Assembly: GCA_019059635.1 (NCBI GenBank)
Contig: JAGVRJ010000001.1
Location: 3,534,001 to 3,598,000, forward strand
Direction: 5' to 3'
Length of the DNA: 64,000 nucleotides
Source of the DNA: Proales similis
Lineage: Eukaryota; Rotifera; Eurotatoria; Ploima; Proalidae
The notes beneath the pieces are model-generated. The model had not been told where the DNA came from. It searched no databases and saw only the letters and a program-made list of their open reading frames with translations. Both the position numbers and the translations under genes were made by a program. Shown one piece after another: positions 1-9,916 of this stretch; the first letter of the stretch is position 1, and each line of letters opens with the position of its first letter.

Positions 1-29
1 GCACCTAATCGGCAAATTAATTTCAATAG

Positions 30-2185
30 GAAGTGCCCTACGTGATGGAAGAGAACGGACAGTTCAAGGGCTTTTGCATCGATCTGCTTGACGAGATAGC
101 GCGCAAAATGAACTTTCGCTACGAAATTTACAAAGTGGCCGACAACCAGTTTGGCTCCGAGACCAAAAACGGCACCTGGAACGGCATGATCCGCGAGCTG
201 ATGGACAAGGCAAGCGAAGCATATTCATTTTCTGCAGTTCAATGCGTTTTATTTGAAAAAAAAACTGCTCGGAGCAGAAGGCCGATCTGGCGATTTCCTC
301 TTTCACAATCAACTACAAGCGCCAGCAAGTGGTCGACTTCACCAAGCCATTTCTCAGTCTGGGCATAAGCATTTTATATCGCGTGCCGACCAGCAAGAAG
401 CCCGGCCTCTTTTCGTTTTTGAATCCGCTCTCGCTCGAGATTTGGATCTACACGTTCGTCGCCTACATACTCGTCAGCCTGATCATGATGGTGTTGGCTC
501 GCTTCTCGCCCTATGAATGGCGCAATACACACCCGTGCAATTCGAACAACGATTTTGTCGAGAATCAGTTCACCGCCTGGAATAGCTTGTGGTTCGCGGT
601 CGGAACTCTCATGCAGCAGGGTAAGTTGACTACTTTTGGCCGTTTTCAGCTCCTCGATCTAAAACTGTACGACACAGGTTCGGACATAAATCCAAAAGCG
701 CTCTCTACTCGACTTGTCGGCGGCGTCTGGTGGTTTTTCACCTTGATCATCATCTCTTCGTACACTGCCAACTTGGCCGCGTTTCTCACCGTCGAAAAAG
801 TCGACAACACAATCACAAACGTGGAGCAGCTGGCCAACCAGACCAAAATAAAGTACGGCATGTTCGACGGCGGCTCGACCATGAACTTTTTCAAGGTAAC
901 TCAGGCATTTCTCAGTTCGACCGGGGGGCGAGCGAATAATTAAGAACGAAATGAACGCTTGAAGGACTCGCGTATAAACACTTACAAGAGAATGTGGCAG
1001 ACGATGAACACTTATCCAGAGCTATCTTTCGTGCCGTCCAACGAAGAAGGAATCAAACGGGTGATGGAGTCGAACTTTGCCTTTTTGATGGAGTCGCCGT
1101 TGATCGACTTTGCCATCCAGCGTAACTGCAACCTCACTCAAATCGGCGGTCTGCTGGACAGTAAAGGCTACGGCATTGCCACGCAGCGAGGCTCGCCCTA
1201 CACAGACGACATATCGCTCAAGATTCTGGAAATGCAGGAGAAGGGCGAAATTCAAAAACTCTACAACCGCTGGTGGAAGAGCGGAAGCACTTGCATTCGC
1301 GACGAGAAAAAGGACTCGAAGGCGTCTGCTTTGAACGTAGAGAACGTGGGCGGCATATTTGTGGTGCTCATCGGCGGCCTGATAATTGCCGTGTTTGTCT
1401 CTCTCTGCGAGTTCCTGTTCTACGCCAAGAGGAATTCGAAAAAAATTCAGGTCGGTGTCAAGATTCTGCTCTATTCTTAGCTCGGCAGTGTTCAATTTCA
1501 ATCCAACAAACAGAAGCCGATTCATCGAATGGTTCGCGACGAGCTCAGCTTTGCGATGAGATGCGGCGGCTCGTCGAAAAAGCTGCAGCTGTCGAGCACC
1601 ACGGCAGTTTCGATTAGGAAAACCGATTTGAAGTTCAACACCAGCCGCACCGAACAGTTGGACGTGGTGGCCAAAGAGAGCGAGAGTGGAGCAGTGGCGG
1701 TCGCTGGATGCAGAAAATGTCAGGAAATTGTACGCGAGCGTCTCTTGCAAGAAGTTGACGGGTCAAACTCAATTGTCTGCCGGCACAAGTCGTCGATGAG
1801 TGTTTCGACTTCGAATCCGGGCCTCTTGCTAGTCGACAAGGACTCGGCTCGGCAAGCGGAAAGAGCTCTGCTCAGCGCTCATGTCATGCCGCATGAGCAT
1901 TCGGGCTTGAGCCATGAAGAGGCAAAGCAGCTGTTTTACAAGCAATCAAAGGCAAAACGTGCCAAACAGAAGCGAATGTCGTCGCTCGATTTGAATAGTC
2001 CGGACTCGTTCGCTGAGACGGGTAGACAGACAAGACGGCTGCAGTCTAATGAAGATGCCATTAAAGAGCATCTTGATCAAATCAGCCGGCGAATGCAGTC
2101 CAAATCATTGGAAAGACAAGAGCAGCAGCTCAACCATGATCGCTACTTGTCCAAATCGAACATAGTCAGAGCTTATCGAAATTAG
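30..2185 (+). CDS. Kainate-type ionotropic glutamate receptor, C-terminal part (5' end outside window)
   Basis: Glutamate-gated cation channel of the postsynaptic plasma membrane. Visible exons: 30-209, 278-620, 678-895, 965-1450, 1514-2185. The order is ligand-binding lobe S1, transmembrane M1, pore loop M2 (LMQQG, with Q at the Q/R site), M3 with the gating motif [11 protein letters not shown], lobe S2, M4 (about 1340-1430), then a roughly 220-residue basic, Ser-rich cytoplasmic tail. The Arg after the SFTINYK stretch and the Glu of FLMES are the usual glutamate contacts. SFLNPLS, PKALSTR and NCNLTQIGG match vertebrate GluK/insect kainate receptors better than AMPA or NMDA receptors. The first intron has a GC donor (210). 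The intron at 621-677 is 57 bp, in frame and free of stops. The amino-terminal domain lies upstream of the window. The class is confident; the exact paralogue is not assigned. Confidence 0.93.
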
Positions 2186-3373
2186 ATTATTAATTTATGA
2201 ATTTGTTTCGACAAGAATTCTTGGTCTTATCAAAAAAAATTTTATTTTTTTTTTGAAATTTCCTTTTCAGATCATTATAAATTTTGAGCCGAAATCTTTT
2301 GAATTTCGAAATCTTGCGGTCTCGCTTCATAACCAGGTACTGAAATGAACCAAAACAAACCTAAGCAATTTGACTCGTTCGCCTGCTCTTGTTTCATTCT
2401 GGAATCGAACAAAATGTCACGTTTCTAATTCAGGCCTCGGCTCGGGCCGATCGGAAGTGAACGCACAATATCGAAGAGAGCGGTGGCTGACCTTAGACGC
2501 TGACTAGTTAAGTAAACAGCCAAATGCAGGTTCCGGTTTCCATCTAATGCGAACGTTGTTTCTTTAATTGAAATCGGTCAAAGCTGTGCAGGCGATAGAG
2601 AATGAATTCTTCCATCTGGATGCCATTACGAGTGCTGTCGCCCTCATCGCTGCTCGTTTCTTCATTTAGCTAATTAAGCTCGACGATTAGGTATTTGCAG
2701 CACTCTGAAACGCTGCTGCTTTTAATGCCTTGGAAAAATCAATTGCCATTAGCGGCGGGCCAATTTCATTTCGATAATCCATCGAGATTGAAGAGAGCTG
2801 AATTGTATTTCGGAAAAGAGAACACTCGACATCATTCGCATCAATCAAATCGCTCGTCTCGAGTTTATTCTACCGACCGGCCATTGTAACGCCTTCGAGC
2901 TCCAACGGGTGAATGCGAAATGTTTTCGTTATCGAGCCGTGTCATGCTATGCGCCGTTCATCGATTGCCCTGAGAGCGGCGACATTCTTTTACGCAGCGA
3001 TAAGAAGCGTTCATCACACTCTCAACCTACTGGGGTGTGTGTTTGTGCGCTGAGGGGTGTAATTAAAGGCTTCATATCGCTTGAATGGGGTCGTCGTTTG
3101 AATTACGTCAGTTCCTTGCATGTTGAAGGGCAAACATTTTCTCTTTCGCCTCGGCATTGACGCTTTATGTTTAACGCTGCTCTAGACACAATCGCCTAGA
3201 CACCTTCTTCAGCGAGCTGATTGTTGGCCCCTAAGCCGTTCGGTAAAAGGCCTCTAAATTGTTCTCGTGTCGTTTTTTTTTCAAACAAAAAGTTTAGTGT
3301 TTTGCTGTTTGTTGAATGGAAACAATCACTGCAAATGCCTTTGAGTTTTAGCTTAAAGTCGTGCGGCCGACAA
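2186..3373. other. Intergenic stretch between kainate receptor and G-alpha-s
   Basis: About 1.2 kb with no convincing coding signal. The short open frames here lack codon bias and family similarity. It must hold the 3' UTR of the receptor and the promoter/5' UTR of the downstream G-alpha gene. The frame leading into that gene stays open from about 3221, so part of the last 150 bp could encode an N-terminal extension. Confidence 0.6.
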
Positions 3374-4681
3374 ATGAACATATTCAAGGGACAGTGTAAG
3401 GAGAGGGAGGACCCAGCGCCGGAGCAGAAGAGCCGTCTGATCGAGAAAGAGCTGCGCAAAAACGCCAAAAAGTTCAGGTCGACCGTGAAGCTCCTGTTGC
3501 TGGGTATCGGCGAATCGGGCAAGTCGACCGTGCTCAGACAAATGCGACTCATTCACTCGAACAAGTTCGAGGAGGATGAGCGCCGCGCTAAACGCCCGAT
3601 TATAATGTCAAACGTGCGAGACGCGGCACTGGCCATCTGCAAGTCGATGCAAACATTTGCCGATCAACGCGAGTTTGTCGAGGAGCATGTCGAACTCGTT
3701 CTGAGGCCCCTGCACAGTCTGAGTGTGTCGGATAGGAAAAAACTTGACCAACTATGGGACGCGATCGAGCTGCTGTGGAGCAGCTACAAGCAAGATGCAG
3801 AACTGAACAACAAGAATGGACACGATCACGAGCTGATCGAGTCGGCCAAGTACTTTCTGGATCGGTTATGGGCCATTCGGCAGAGAGAGTTTGTGGCCAA
3901 CGACCAGGACGTGATCAGATGCCGTGCAATGACTCGGGGCATAAACGAGACCTGCTTTCACGTGAACAAGGTAAACTTTCACGTGTTCGACATGGGTGGC
4001 CAGAGAAACGAGCGCCGCAAGTGGATCCAATGCTTTAACCAAGTGAGCGCCATTGTGTTCGTTGTTGACATAAGCTCGTTCAATCTGCAGCTAAAAGAAG
4101 ATCCGAGCGTGAACATGCTGAGCGAAGCGCTTCAGCTGTTCAGGCAAATCTGGATAAACCGCTATTTGTATCATATTTCAATAATTCTCTTTTTGAACAA
4201 ATACGATTTGTTTGTGAAAAAGATCACGCAGTCCAACTGTCGTCTAGAGACCTACTTTCCGGACTATGGCCAGTTTGAGACGCCGAGCAGAATCGACAAG
4301 TACCTGATGGTGGAGAACGAGCATCCAGAAGTGACCAGGGCCAAGATGTACATACTGGACAAATTCGTCCGAGTGACCAAGGAGAAAATAATTCACTCGA
4401 TGAGCGAGCTTGTCGAGCACAGCAATCGAACAAACGAGCTGATCGATCGCGAGTATGAGATCGTCGTTCGCACTCGAATGAAGCAGGAGGCGAACGCCTT
4501 CGAGCAAAAGATGCTCAAGCGAGTAATCACCTACTACACCGAGGCGGACGACTACCTGGTCGGCAAGTTCTGCATACCCTACTTTACGTGCGCGGTCGAC
4601 ACCGAGAACATGCGGCGAGTGTTCAACGCCTGCAGTGACATAATCAAAAATGAGCATTTAGAAAAGTCCGGTCTAATTTGA
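3374..4681 (+). CDS. G protein alpha subunit, Gs class, intronless, with a C-terminal-half insertion
   Basis: GTP-binding alpha subunit that links G-protein-coupled receptors to adenylyl cyclase at the inner plasma membrane. 435 residues from the Met at 3374 (Gs is usually about 380-395); an in-frame Met at 3335 is an alternative start. P-loop GIGESGKST; switch I Arg in the CRAMTRG segment; switch II DMGGQRNERRKW; NKYD; FTCAVDTEN for guanine. KWIQCFN, VNFHVFD and EVTRAKMYI are Gs-specific. A charged, helix-like segment of about 57 residues is inserted between the VRVTKE and KFCIPYF positions, where Gs has only a short loop (alpha4-beta6 region). The N-terminus lacks the usual MGC; the first Cys is at about residue 8, so palmitoylation may differ. 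There is no intron, although Gs genes elsewhere have many, which could reflect retroposition. AATAAA lies at about 4699. Confidence 0.9.
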   Translation: MNIFKGQCKEREDPAPEQKSRLIEKELRKNAKKFRSTVKLLLLGIGESGKSTVLRQMRLIHSNKFEEDERRAKRPIIMSNVRDAALAICKSMQTFADQREFVEEHVELVLRPLHSLSVSDRKKLDQLWDAIELLWSSYKQDAELNNKNGHDHELIESAKYFLDRLWAIRQREFVANDQDVIRCRAMTRGINETCFHVNKVNFHVFDMGGQRNERRKWIQCFNQVSAIVFVVDISSFNLQLKEDPSVNMLSEALQLFRQIWINRYLYHISIILFLNKYDLFVKKITQSNCRLETYFPDYGQFETPSRIDKYLMVENEHPEVTRAKMYILDKFVRVTKEKIIHSMSELVEHSNRTNELIDREYEIVVRTRMKQEANAFEQKMLKRVITYYTEADDYLVGKFCIPYFTCAVDTENMRRVFNACSDIIKNEHLEKSGLI

Positions 4682-4815
4682 GCATCAACTCTGAATGTAA
4701 TAAACTCTAAATCTCTTAAGCAGTCAATCACTGATGTAGTCTGTTTGATTTATTCGAAACGAATCAACGTCAATCGAAATAAAGACAAGAAAGGGCAGAG
4801 GAAGGGACAAAGATG

Positions 4816-4875
4816 GAGAGAGCGAGCGAGAGAGAGAGAGAGAGAGAGGAGAGCTTGAGAGGGCGAGAGAGAGTC
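4816..4875. repeat. (GA)n microsatellite
   Basis: A run of GA dinucleotides, imperfect at both ends, sits between the convergent G-alpha-s and nicotinic receptor genes and abuts the stop codon of the latter, so it falls in its 3' UTR as CT repeats. Confidence 0.9.
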
Positions 4876-7202
4876 ACGGTTCGTAGCTGTATGAGACAAT
4901 CACGTTGCGGTTTTTAAGCACAGGTATGATGACAAGAAATAGAACTGTCGAGCAGAATGTGAGAACGGTGAATATCCAGAACAGAGCGCGGTCCACAATC
5001 AAAGCGACCAGCTTCCAGTCGTTTTGAACACTCACGCCTTTCTGATGCCTCTCCTGCTCGGCGAGCATGTACTTGACGTTGCGTGTCAACAGGCCTAGAG
5101 AGCTGTTGATCGGATCTTCGCTGAATATTGTGTCCTTGCGCTTTCGTTGGCCGGAGGCTGTCATGTCGCCTCGTACGTGCCCGTTGGGCGGAGTGGACGA
5201 CTGACTGCGCACTCGCGTCTCTTGCAGCAGATAGCGCCGCCTTTGCTCCACATGTTCCCTTAGGTCGCCTTCCTCCACGGTGGCCAGCTTGAGTATGTCG
5301 TTGGCCACTCGGGCCACGCTGCCATTCTTCTGCTTGGAAATCGACGAGCTCTTCACGTGCTTTTCGCATTTCTCTCTGCACTCGGAGCTCTTCAAATCAA
5401 ATCGGCAGCAGTCGATCAGCTCGCCACTCTTGTCGCCCATTCGCCTCTTCTTGGTCGTCTCCGTCTCTTTCTCTATCAGCTTTATTCGCATTTTTGTCGG
5501 CTGAATGTTTTCCATAAAGTCTCGATTCTGCTCGAAGTTAGCTCGGCGACAATGGCACGCTTTTGACCATAGAATTCCATTGCGCATTTTGTGCTCAATT
5601 ATCTCTTCGAGCTTTCGTCGGCCGGATGCGAATCGCGCCACAGTTCCTTTCATGCCGACCAGGGGCGCCACCCGTTTGGTCATGAACTCGAACAGAGCCG
5701 GCGGGAGGACGGGCGCAAACTCGCCGGCCTGGTGCAAGTAGAGCACGAGCACTGTCAGCACAATAGACAGCGACGTAAGGCTCATGATGGTTGTCAAATA
5801 AATTCCGATCAGCGGCACTCGCTCCGAGGTTGCCGGAATATTTTCTGCAATCAGCAGCATGAACACAGAGAACGCCAGAAGAACTGTGATGCCTAATAAC
5901 AAGATGATTACGATTAGTAGTGGCCCGTGTTAGAATACGTCAATTAGACTTGCCCAGCGTGATTTTCTCGCCGCTGTCAGGCGGCAGCCAGAACCCGATC
6001 AGACTGAGTGCGGACAACCACACGCATGGAAGAATGATGTTGAACAGATAATAGAGAATGCGACGTCTGATGCCGATCGTGAACGTCACGTCCGGATAAG
6101 GCTCGTGTGGACAGCAGGGGTAGTAAACGACGTTGTTCTCGGCGGCCACTTTGACTATTTCCCACTCGCCCGAGACAATGTAATTGCTCATGTCGATTGT
6201 GTCCGACTTGTTTATCAAGTTGACTTGCAGGCCCGAGTAGGCCCACGAGCCGAATTTTACTTTGCAAATCTGAAACGCGCCGCCACAACAAGAAGAAGAT
6301 TAGTCAGGCAGCTCAGTTCGAACCGATTGGCATTTCAGCAAACTTGCCTGATCGTCAAAGGGAAAGAAGGTTACGTCTACTTTGCAGCTGCTTCTCAGCT
6401 TCACTGGCGGAGACCAGAACACCTCGCCGGACGGCTTCACCATCGCCTTGCTCTGCATGTAGCCGTCAGTGTAGTCGTCGGCCGAATTGTACAGCACAAT
6501 GTCCGGCAGCTGTTCGATGTCCAGCGCACGTTCATTTCAATCGAATTGAGTGAGCCAGCGCTCGCCTTTTATGGCTCTCAGTTTGCCGCTTACCCAAATG
6601 CGGTTGCAGGGCAGGCGAATTTTGTCCAAATTGTTGAACTCACTGCTGTTCCAGGCGAGTCTCTCGTCCATCCATTCCTAAGGAGAAAAACGGCGCCATT
6701 TTAGATTGAGCGCCGAACAAATTTGATTGATTGAGAGCCGAAAATGATTGAATGGACACTTGCCTGCTCGAGCCACGCGTTTATCGTCAATATTTGGTTC
6801 CTCTCGTCCTAATTTTGCCAATTTAAAATGAAACGGCCAAGAGAATGCCAACAACGAATGACCGACCATGTCATGAATTTGAATGAGCAAGAAGCCAAAT
6901 TTGATCACAACCGGCTTGGAGGCGTTGTAGACTGGCCGAGCGCCTGGATCGTAGCCGGTTACCAGCTGGGCTATAAGACGCTGCTCGTCCGGTATTCTGT
7001 CCAACGAGCTCGGGTCAAAGCAGCCGTGGCAGTGGTACGGATTGAAAAACGAGTCTTGATGACTTGATCTGGAATCGGCCGAATCGTGGACATTGCCCTT
7101 GGAGTTCAAAAGCGACGGAGCTGAGCCAATCTGAAGCGGCCTCACGCCGCTCGTCGCTAGTATCGCATAGGCCAGCAAGAGGCAGGAAAATGGCGCACTC
7201 AT
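4874..7202 (-). CDS. Nicotinic acetylcholine receptor, alpha-type subunit
   Basis: Cys-loop ligand-gated cation channel subunit. Six coding exons: 7202-6867, 6808-6764, 6677-6594, 6509-6348, 6269-5954, 5892-4874, giving 653 residues. Signal peptide at the start (MSAPFSCLLLAYAI; an in-frame Met lies 12 codons upstream at 7238). Extracellular domain with WLPDIVLYN loop A, Cys-loop CKVDVTFFPFDDQIC, and the adjacent Cys pair YYPCCPHEPYPD that marks an acetylcholine-binding alpha subunit. TM2 follows GEKITLG, with Glu at the inner ring (cation selective), and is close to alpha7. There is a long M3-M4 cytoplasmic loop, then TM4 (ALFWIFTVLTF) and a short tail. Three of its five introns use GC donors (6763, 6347, 5953). 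Most like alpha7/alpha9-type subunits; the orthologue is not settled. Confidence 0.93.
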
Positions 7203-7238
7203 TGTCTTCAACTTCTCCGCAATGAATTGGGTAAACAA

Positions 7239-8561
7239 GCCTGAAATCTATTTTATATAATCATCGCGCTTAATTATCATCATCATCAAAATGATCAGGC
7301 GCTGGAAGCGGCAGAATCAGAGCCAGTAGATACGGCCGCATATATATGATGTATTTGATTATCAATGCTTTTTAAAAAAAAACTCCAATTATTTATTTGG
7401 ATAGATTGGAATGAGAGAGAGAGAGAAAGGAAAGAACGCTTGGATGCTCGTCCAAAACACGCTTTCTCAAGTGTGCAAAGCGAAGCACTCGACTGCACGC
7501 AAGCCCGGCTCGCACACTCTAACTTGATTACATTCGACAGAATGGCACCATTCAAACCATCTTCCTGCTTTCAAGCTCACACATACAGTCGAGGATCGTC
7601 TATTCGAACGGCGGTCCTTGCATAATAACCGCCAGTCGGTCTTTAGAATATCAAATTAAAGAAGAAATGATTCCGCAGCGATTGCCCAGCGGTAAGGACC
7701 ATCCCCCACTGGGCTGCTTGGATTGCAGCTGCTTGCATCATTGCGTCAATCGATTAGTGCAAACGATGCAAGATTGAATAAAAAACTGCTGCTGCCGATT
7801 TGCGTTGATCTTGATAGAACGCAATAGTGTTGCCAAGTTAAAGCGATCATTTAACAAATTGATCATCCAACAAGACGAAAACAAGCAGCCAACTGCCTTA
7901 ACTTTTGGCCTAAATCCAGACCAAATAGACGGAAGATGGGCTTGATTTTCCTGACCGTTTCTTGGTTCGACTCGCTTCTGTGCGATGAATAGAGGCAGGC
8001 TTGAATGAACCTAGTGCAGTGGCGACTGGCAAAGGCTGCTTCAAGGCTGTTGTTTGGCTGGTGTTTAATTAATTTTCACCAAAAGCGCATTTTCAGCGCA
8101 AACAATGCAGATTGGCGGCGCGGGTGCGTAATTCTAATCTCGCTGATCTGGACAAATGAATGCCATGTTCGCTTCAGAACGTATCAATCAAGCAAATGAG
8201 AATTTGTTCACATGTCTCTTGGTAAGCTGTATTAAGCGCGTGTTAGGCGATTAACGTTCGATCCCGGCGGGAAAAGTGCAATCGAATTGGCAGCTGTGCT
8301 CGTGTCGGCTTTGATTTAGACTTGGCCTCTTATAAGACTAAACAGTTGACATCAATGCAACCGACCCAATGGGCCAGCCAAGTCTGAGTCATTTTTGTGC
8401 TTGCTCTCACTGTCTCTTCGACGCACACACACACTGGCACAGTGTTTCAAAATTTGGTTACTTTGTCAAATTTGCCGTTTGTCACATAAATTACGAGACG
8501 ACAAAAATAGCTGACAATCTGTGTTGTTTCTGATTGAAGTTGAATTGAAAAGAAAAGAGAG
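7239..8561. other. Divergent intergenic region, nicotinic receptor / RABGGTA
   Basis: 1.3 kb between two divergently transcribed genes. No coding signal found. A TATATAAA-like string on the minus strand at about 7251-7259 precedes a possible 5' UTR splice acceptor (TTTCAG) just upstream of the receptor start. The rest is unique sequence of mixed composition, with a short CA run near 8424. Confidence 0.5.
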
Positions 8562-9905
8562 ATGCACGGGCGGCTGAAAGTAAGAACAAGCGAGGAGCAG
8601 CAGGAGCGGAAACGGCTTGAGAGAGAGAAGAAGCTGGCCGCGTACAAACAAGCGATGGGCGAATGCCAGAGACGCATGCGCGAGAAAGTGTACGATCAAG
8701 TCGGCTTGAAAATATCGGCCGATCTGCTCTGCAACAACCCAGACCTTCAAAGCTTGTGGAACTTCCGCAAGCAGATCATACTCGACATTGAATCAAAGGC
8801 AGACGCTGATCGAGTTTGCTTGTTGAGTGTCTACTTGAACGAGTTAAGTGTGACAGAGATGGCACTCAAGAGCAACCCAAAGTCCTATGGTAGCTGGTTT
8901 CATCGGCAATGGTGCCTGCAGAGAGCAAACAGCAACCATGCGCCAATGGGCCCCGGCTACGAGCCTCTAACGTGGCAGCATGAGCTCAAGCTCTGCAACG
9001 CATTCCTAGACGCGGACGAGCGCAATTTCCACTGCTGGAAGCATCGCTACTTTGTGATCGACTCCGGCCAGCTGAGCAAACACGACGAGCTGGCTTACAC
9101 CTACGAGAAGATCTGCTCGAACTTTTCCAACTACAGCTCGTGGCAATATCGAAGCAAGCTGATCGAGACGCTCTACGACCAGAACTCGATCGGACTTGAC
9201 GTGTTCGAGAAGGAGCTTGAGCTCATCGAAAACGCCCTATTCACCGATCCGAACGACCAGAGCGCGTGGATTTATGAAAAGTGGCTTCTGATCGAGTACC
9301 AGCATTCCTATTTCAACGAGATTTCATTCGATCGCGAGCAGTTGCGAGTCAATTTCGATCGGCCACTTGAATTCAAGTCGGACATTTTTCTGTTCAGCAT
9401 CGGTGGAGTTGAATTGCAAGACAAGGAGTGGACCAATCAACAGCAATCAGAAATGTCAGCTGAATGGACTCTTGCTGGCAGCACAGTTCCGAACGAACTG
9501 AGCGCTAAACTCGGCTCGAGCGAGGCGTTCAGCTGTCAAGTGTTGATTCGCAACACCGGTCTGCCCATAAAGCTGATTCTCAGTCGGCATGAGGCCACGC
9601 AAAAGTTCGCTTTTAGGCCGAAATTCGATCGAAAATGTGCGCCATTAAACAACGCGCTCATCTCAAAGCATTTAAACAACATTCTGGAGCTTTCAAAGCT
9701 AGAATCGGAACAGAGCAAATGGTGCTTACTAACTGCCGTCGAGCTCATGTCGCTGCTTGACTTTGAAGCTCATCGGGAGACCATATTCTCCTTTCTCAAC
9801 AAACTAGCCCATCAAATCGATCCCGACCGAGCCGGATACTACCAAGACCTGCTGCTCAAACTGCAGCTCAAATGCGTCAAGTCAACATTAGTCCCAGCGT
9901 CTTGA
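8562..9905 (+). CDS. RABGGTA: Rab geranylgeranyltransferase subunit alpha
   Basis: Alpha subunit of Rab geranylgeranyltransferase, which with the beta subunit and Rab escort protein attaches geranylgeranyl groups to C-terminal Cys of Rab GTPases in the cytosol. A single exon of 447 residues. The N-terminus MHGRLKVRTSEEQ is near-identical to the vertebrate start, which fixes the initiation codon. Four or five prenyltransferase-alpha helical repeats follow, each with the W-x-x-R/K core (SYGSWFHRQW, NFHCWKHRYF, NYSSWQYRSK, DQSAWIYEKW). Then comes the beta-sandwich insert domain, a last helical repeat, and a stop soon after ADPDRAGYYQDLL-like helices. The leucine-rich repeat domain that ends the mammalian enzyme is absent. 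AATAAA follows the stop by 5 bp (9911), so the 3' UTR is very short. Confidence 0.93.
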   Translation: MHGRLKVRTSEEQQERKRLEREKKLAAYKQAMGECQRRMREKVYDQVGLKISADLLCNNPDLQSLWNFRKQIILDIESKADADRVCLLSVYLNELSVTEMALKSNPKSYGSWFHRQWCLQRANSNHAPMGPGYEPLTWQHELKLCNAFLDADERNFHCWKHRYFVIDSGQLSKHDELAYTYEKICSNFSNYSSWQYRSKLIETLYDQNSIGLDVFEKELELIENALFTDPNDQSAWIYEKWLLIEYQHSYFNEISFDREQLRVNFDRPLEFKSDIFLFSIGGVELQDKEWTNQQQSEMSAEWTLAGSTVPNELSAKLGSSEAFSCQVLIRNTGLPIKLILSRHEATQKFAFRPKFDRKCAPLNNALISKHLNNILELSKLESEQSKWCLLTAVELMSLLDFEAHRETIFSFLNKLAHQIDPDRAGYYQDLLLKLQLKCVKSTLVPAS

Positions 9906-9916
9906 TCGTCAATAAA

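Noticed and set aside
1022-1750. 242-codon antisense frame over the kainate receptor
   Set aside because: It is the shadow of the receptor coding exons; similar long antisense frames occur over pecanex, TTI1 and the G-alpha genes because of codon bias.
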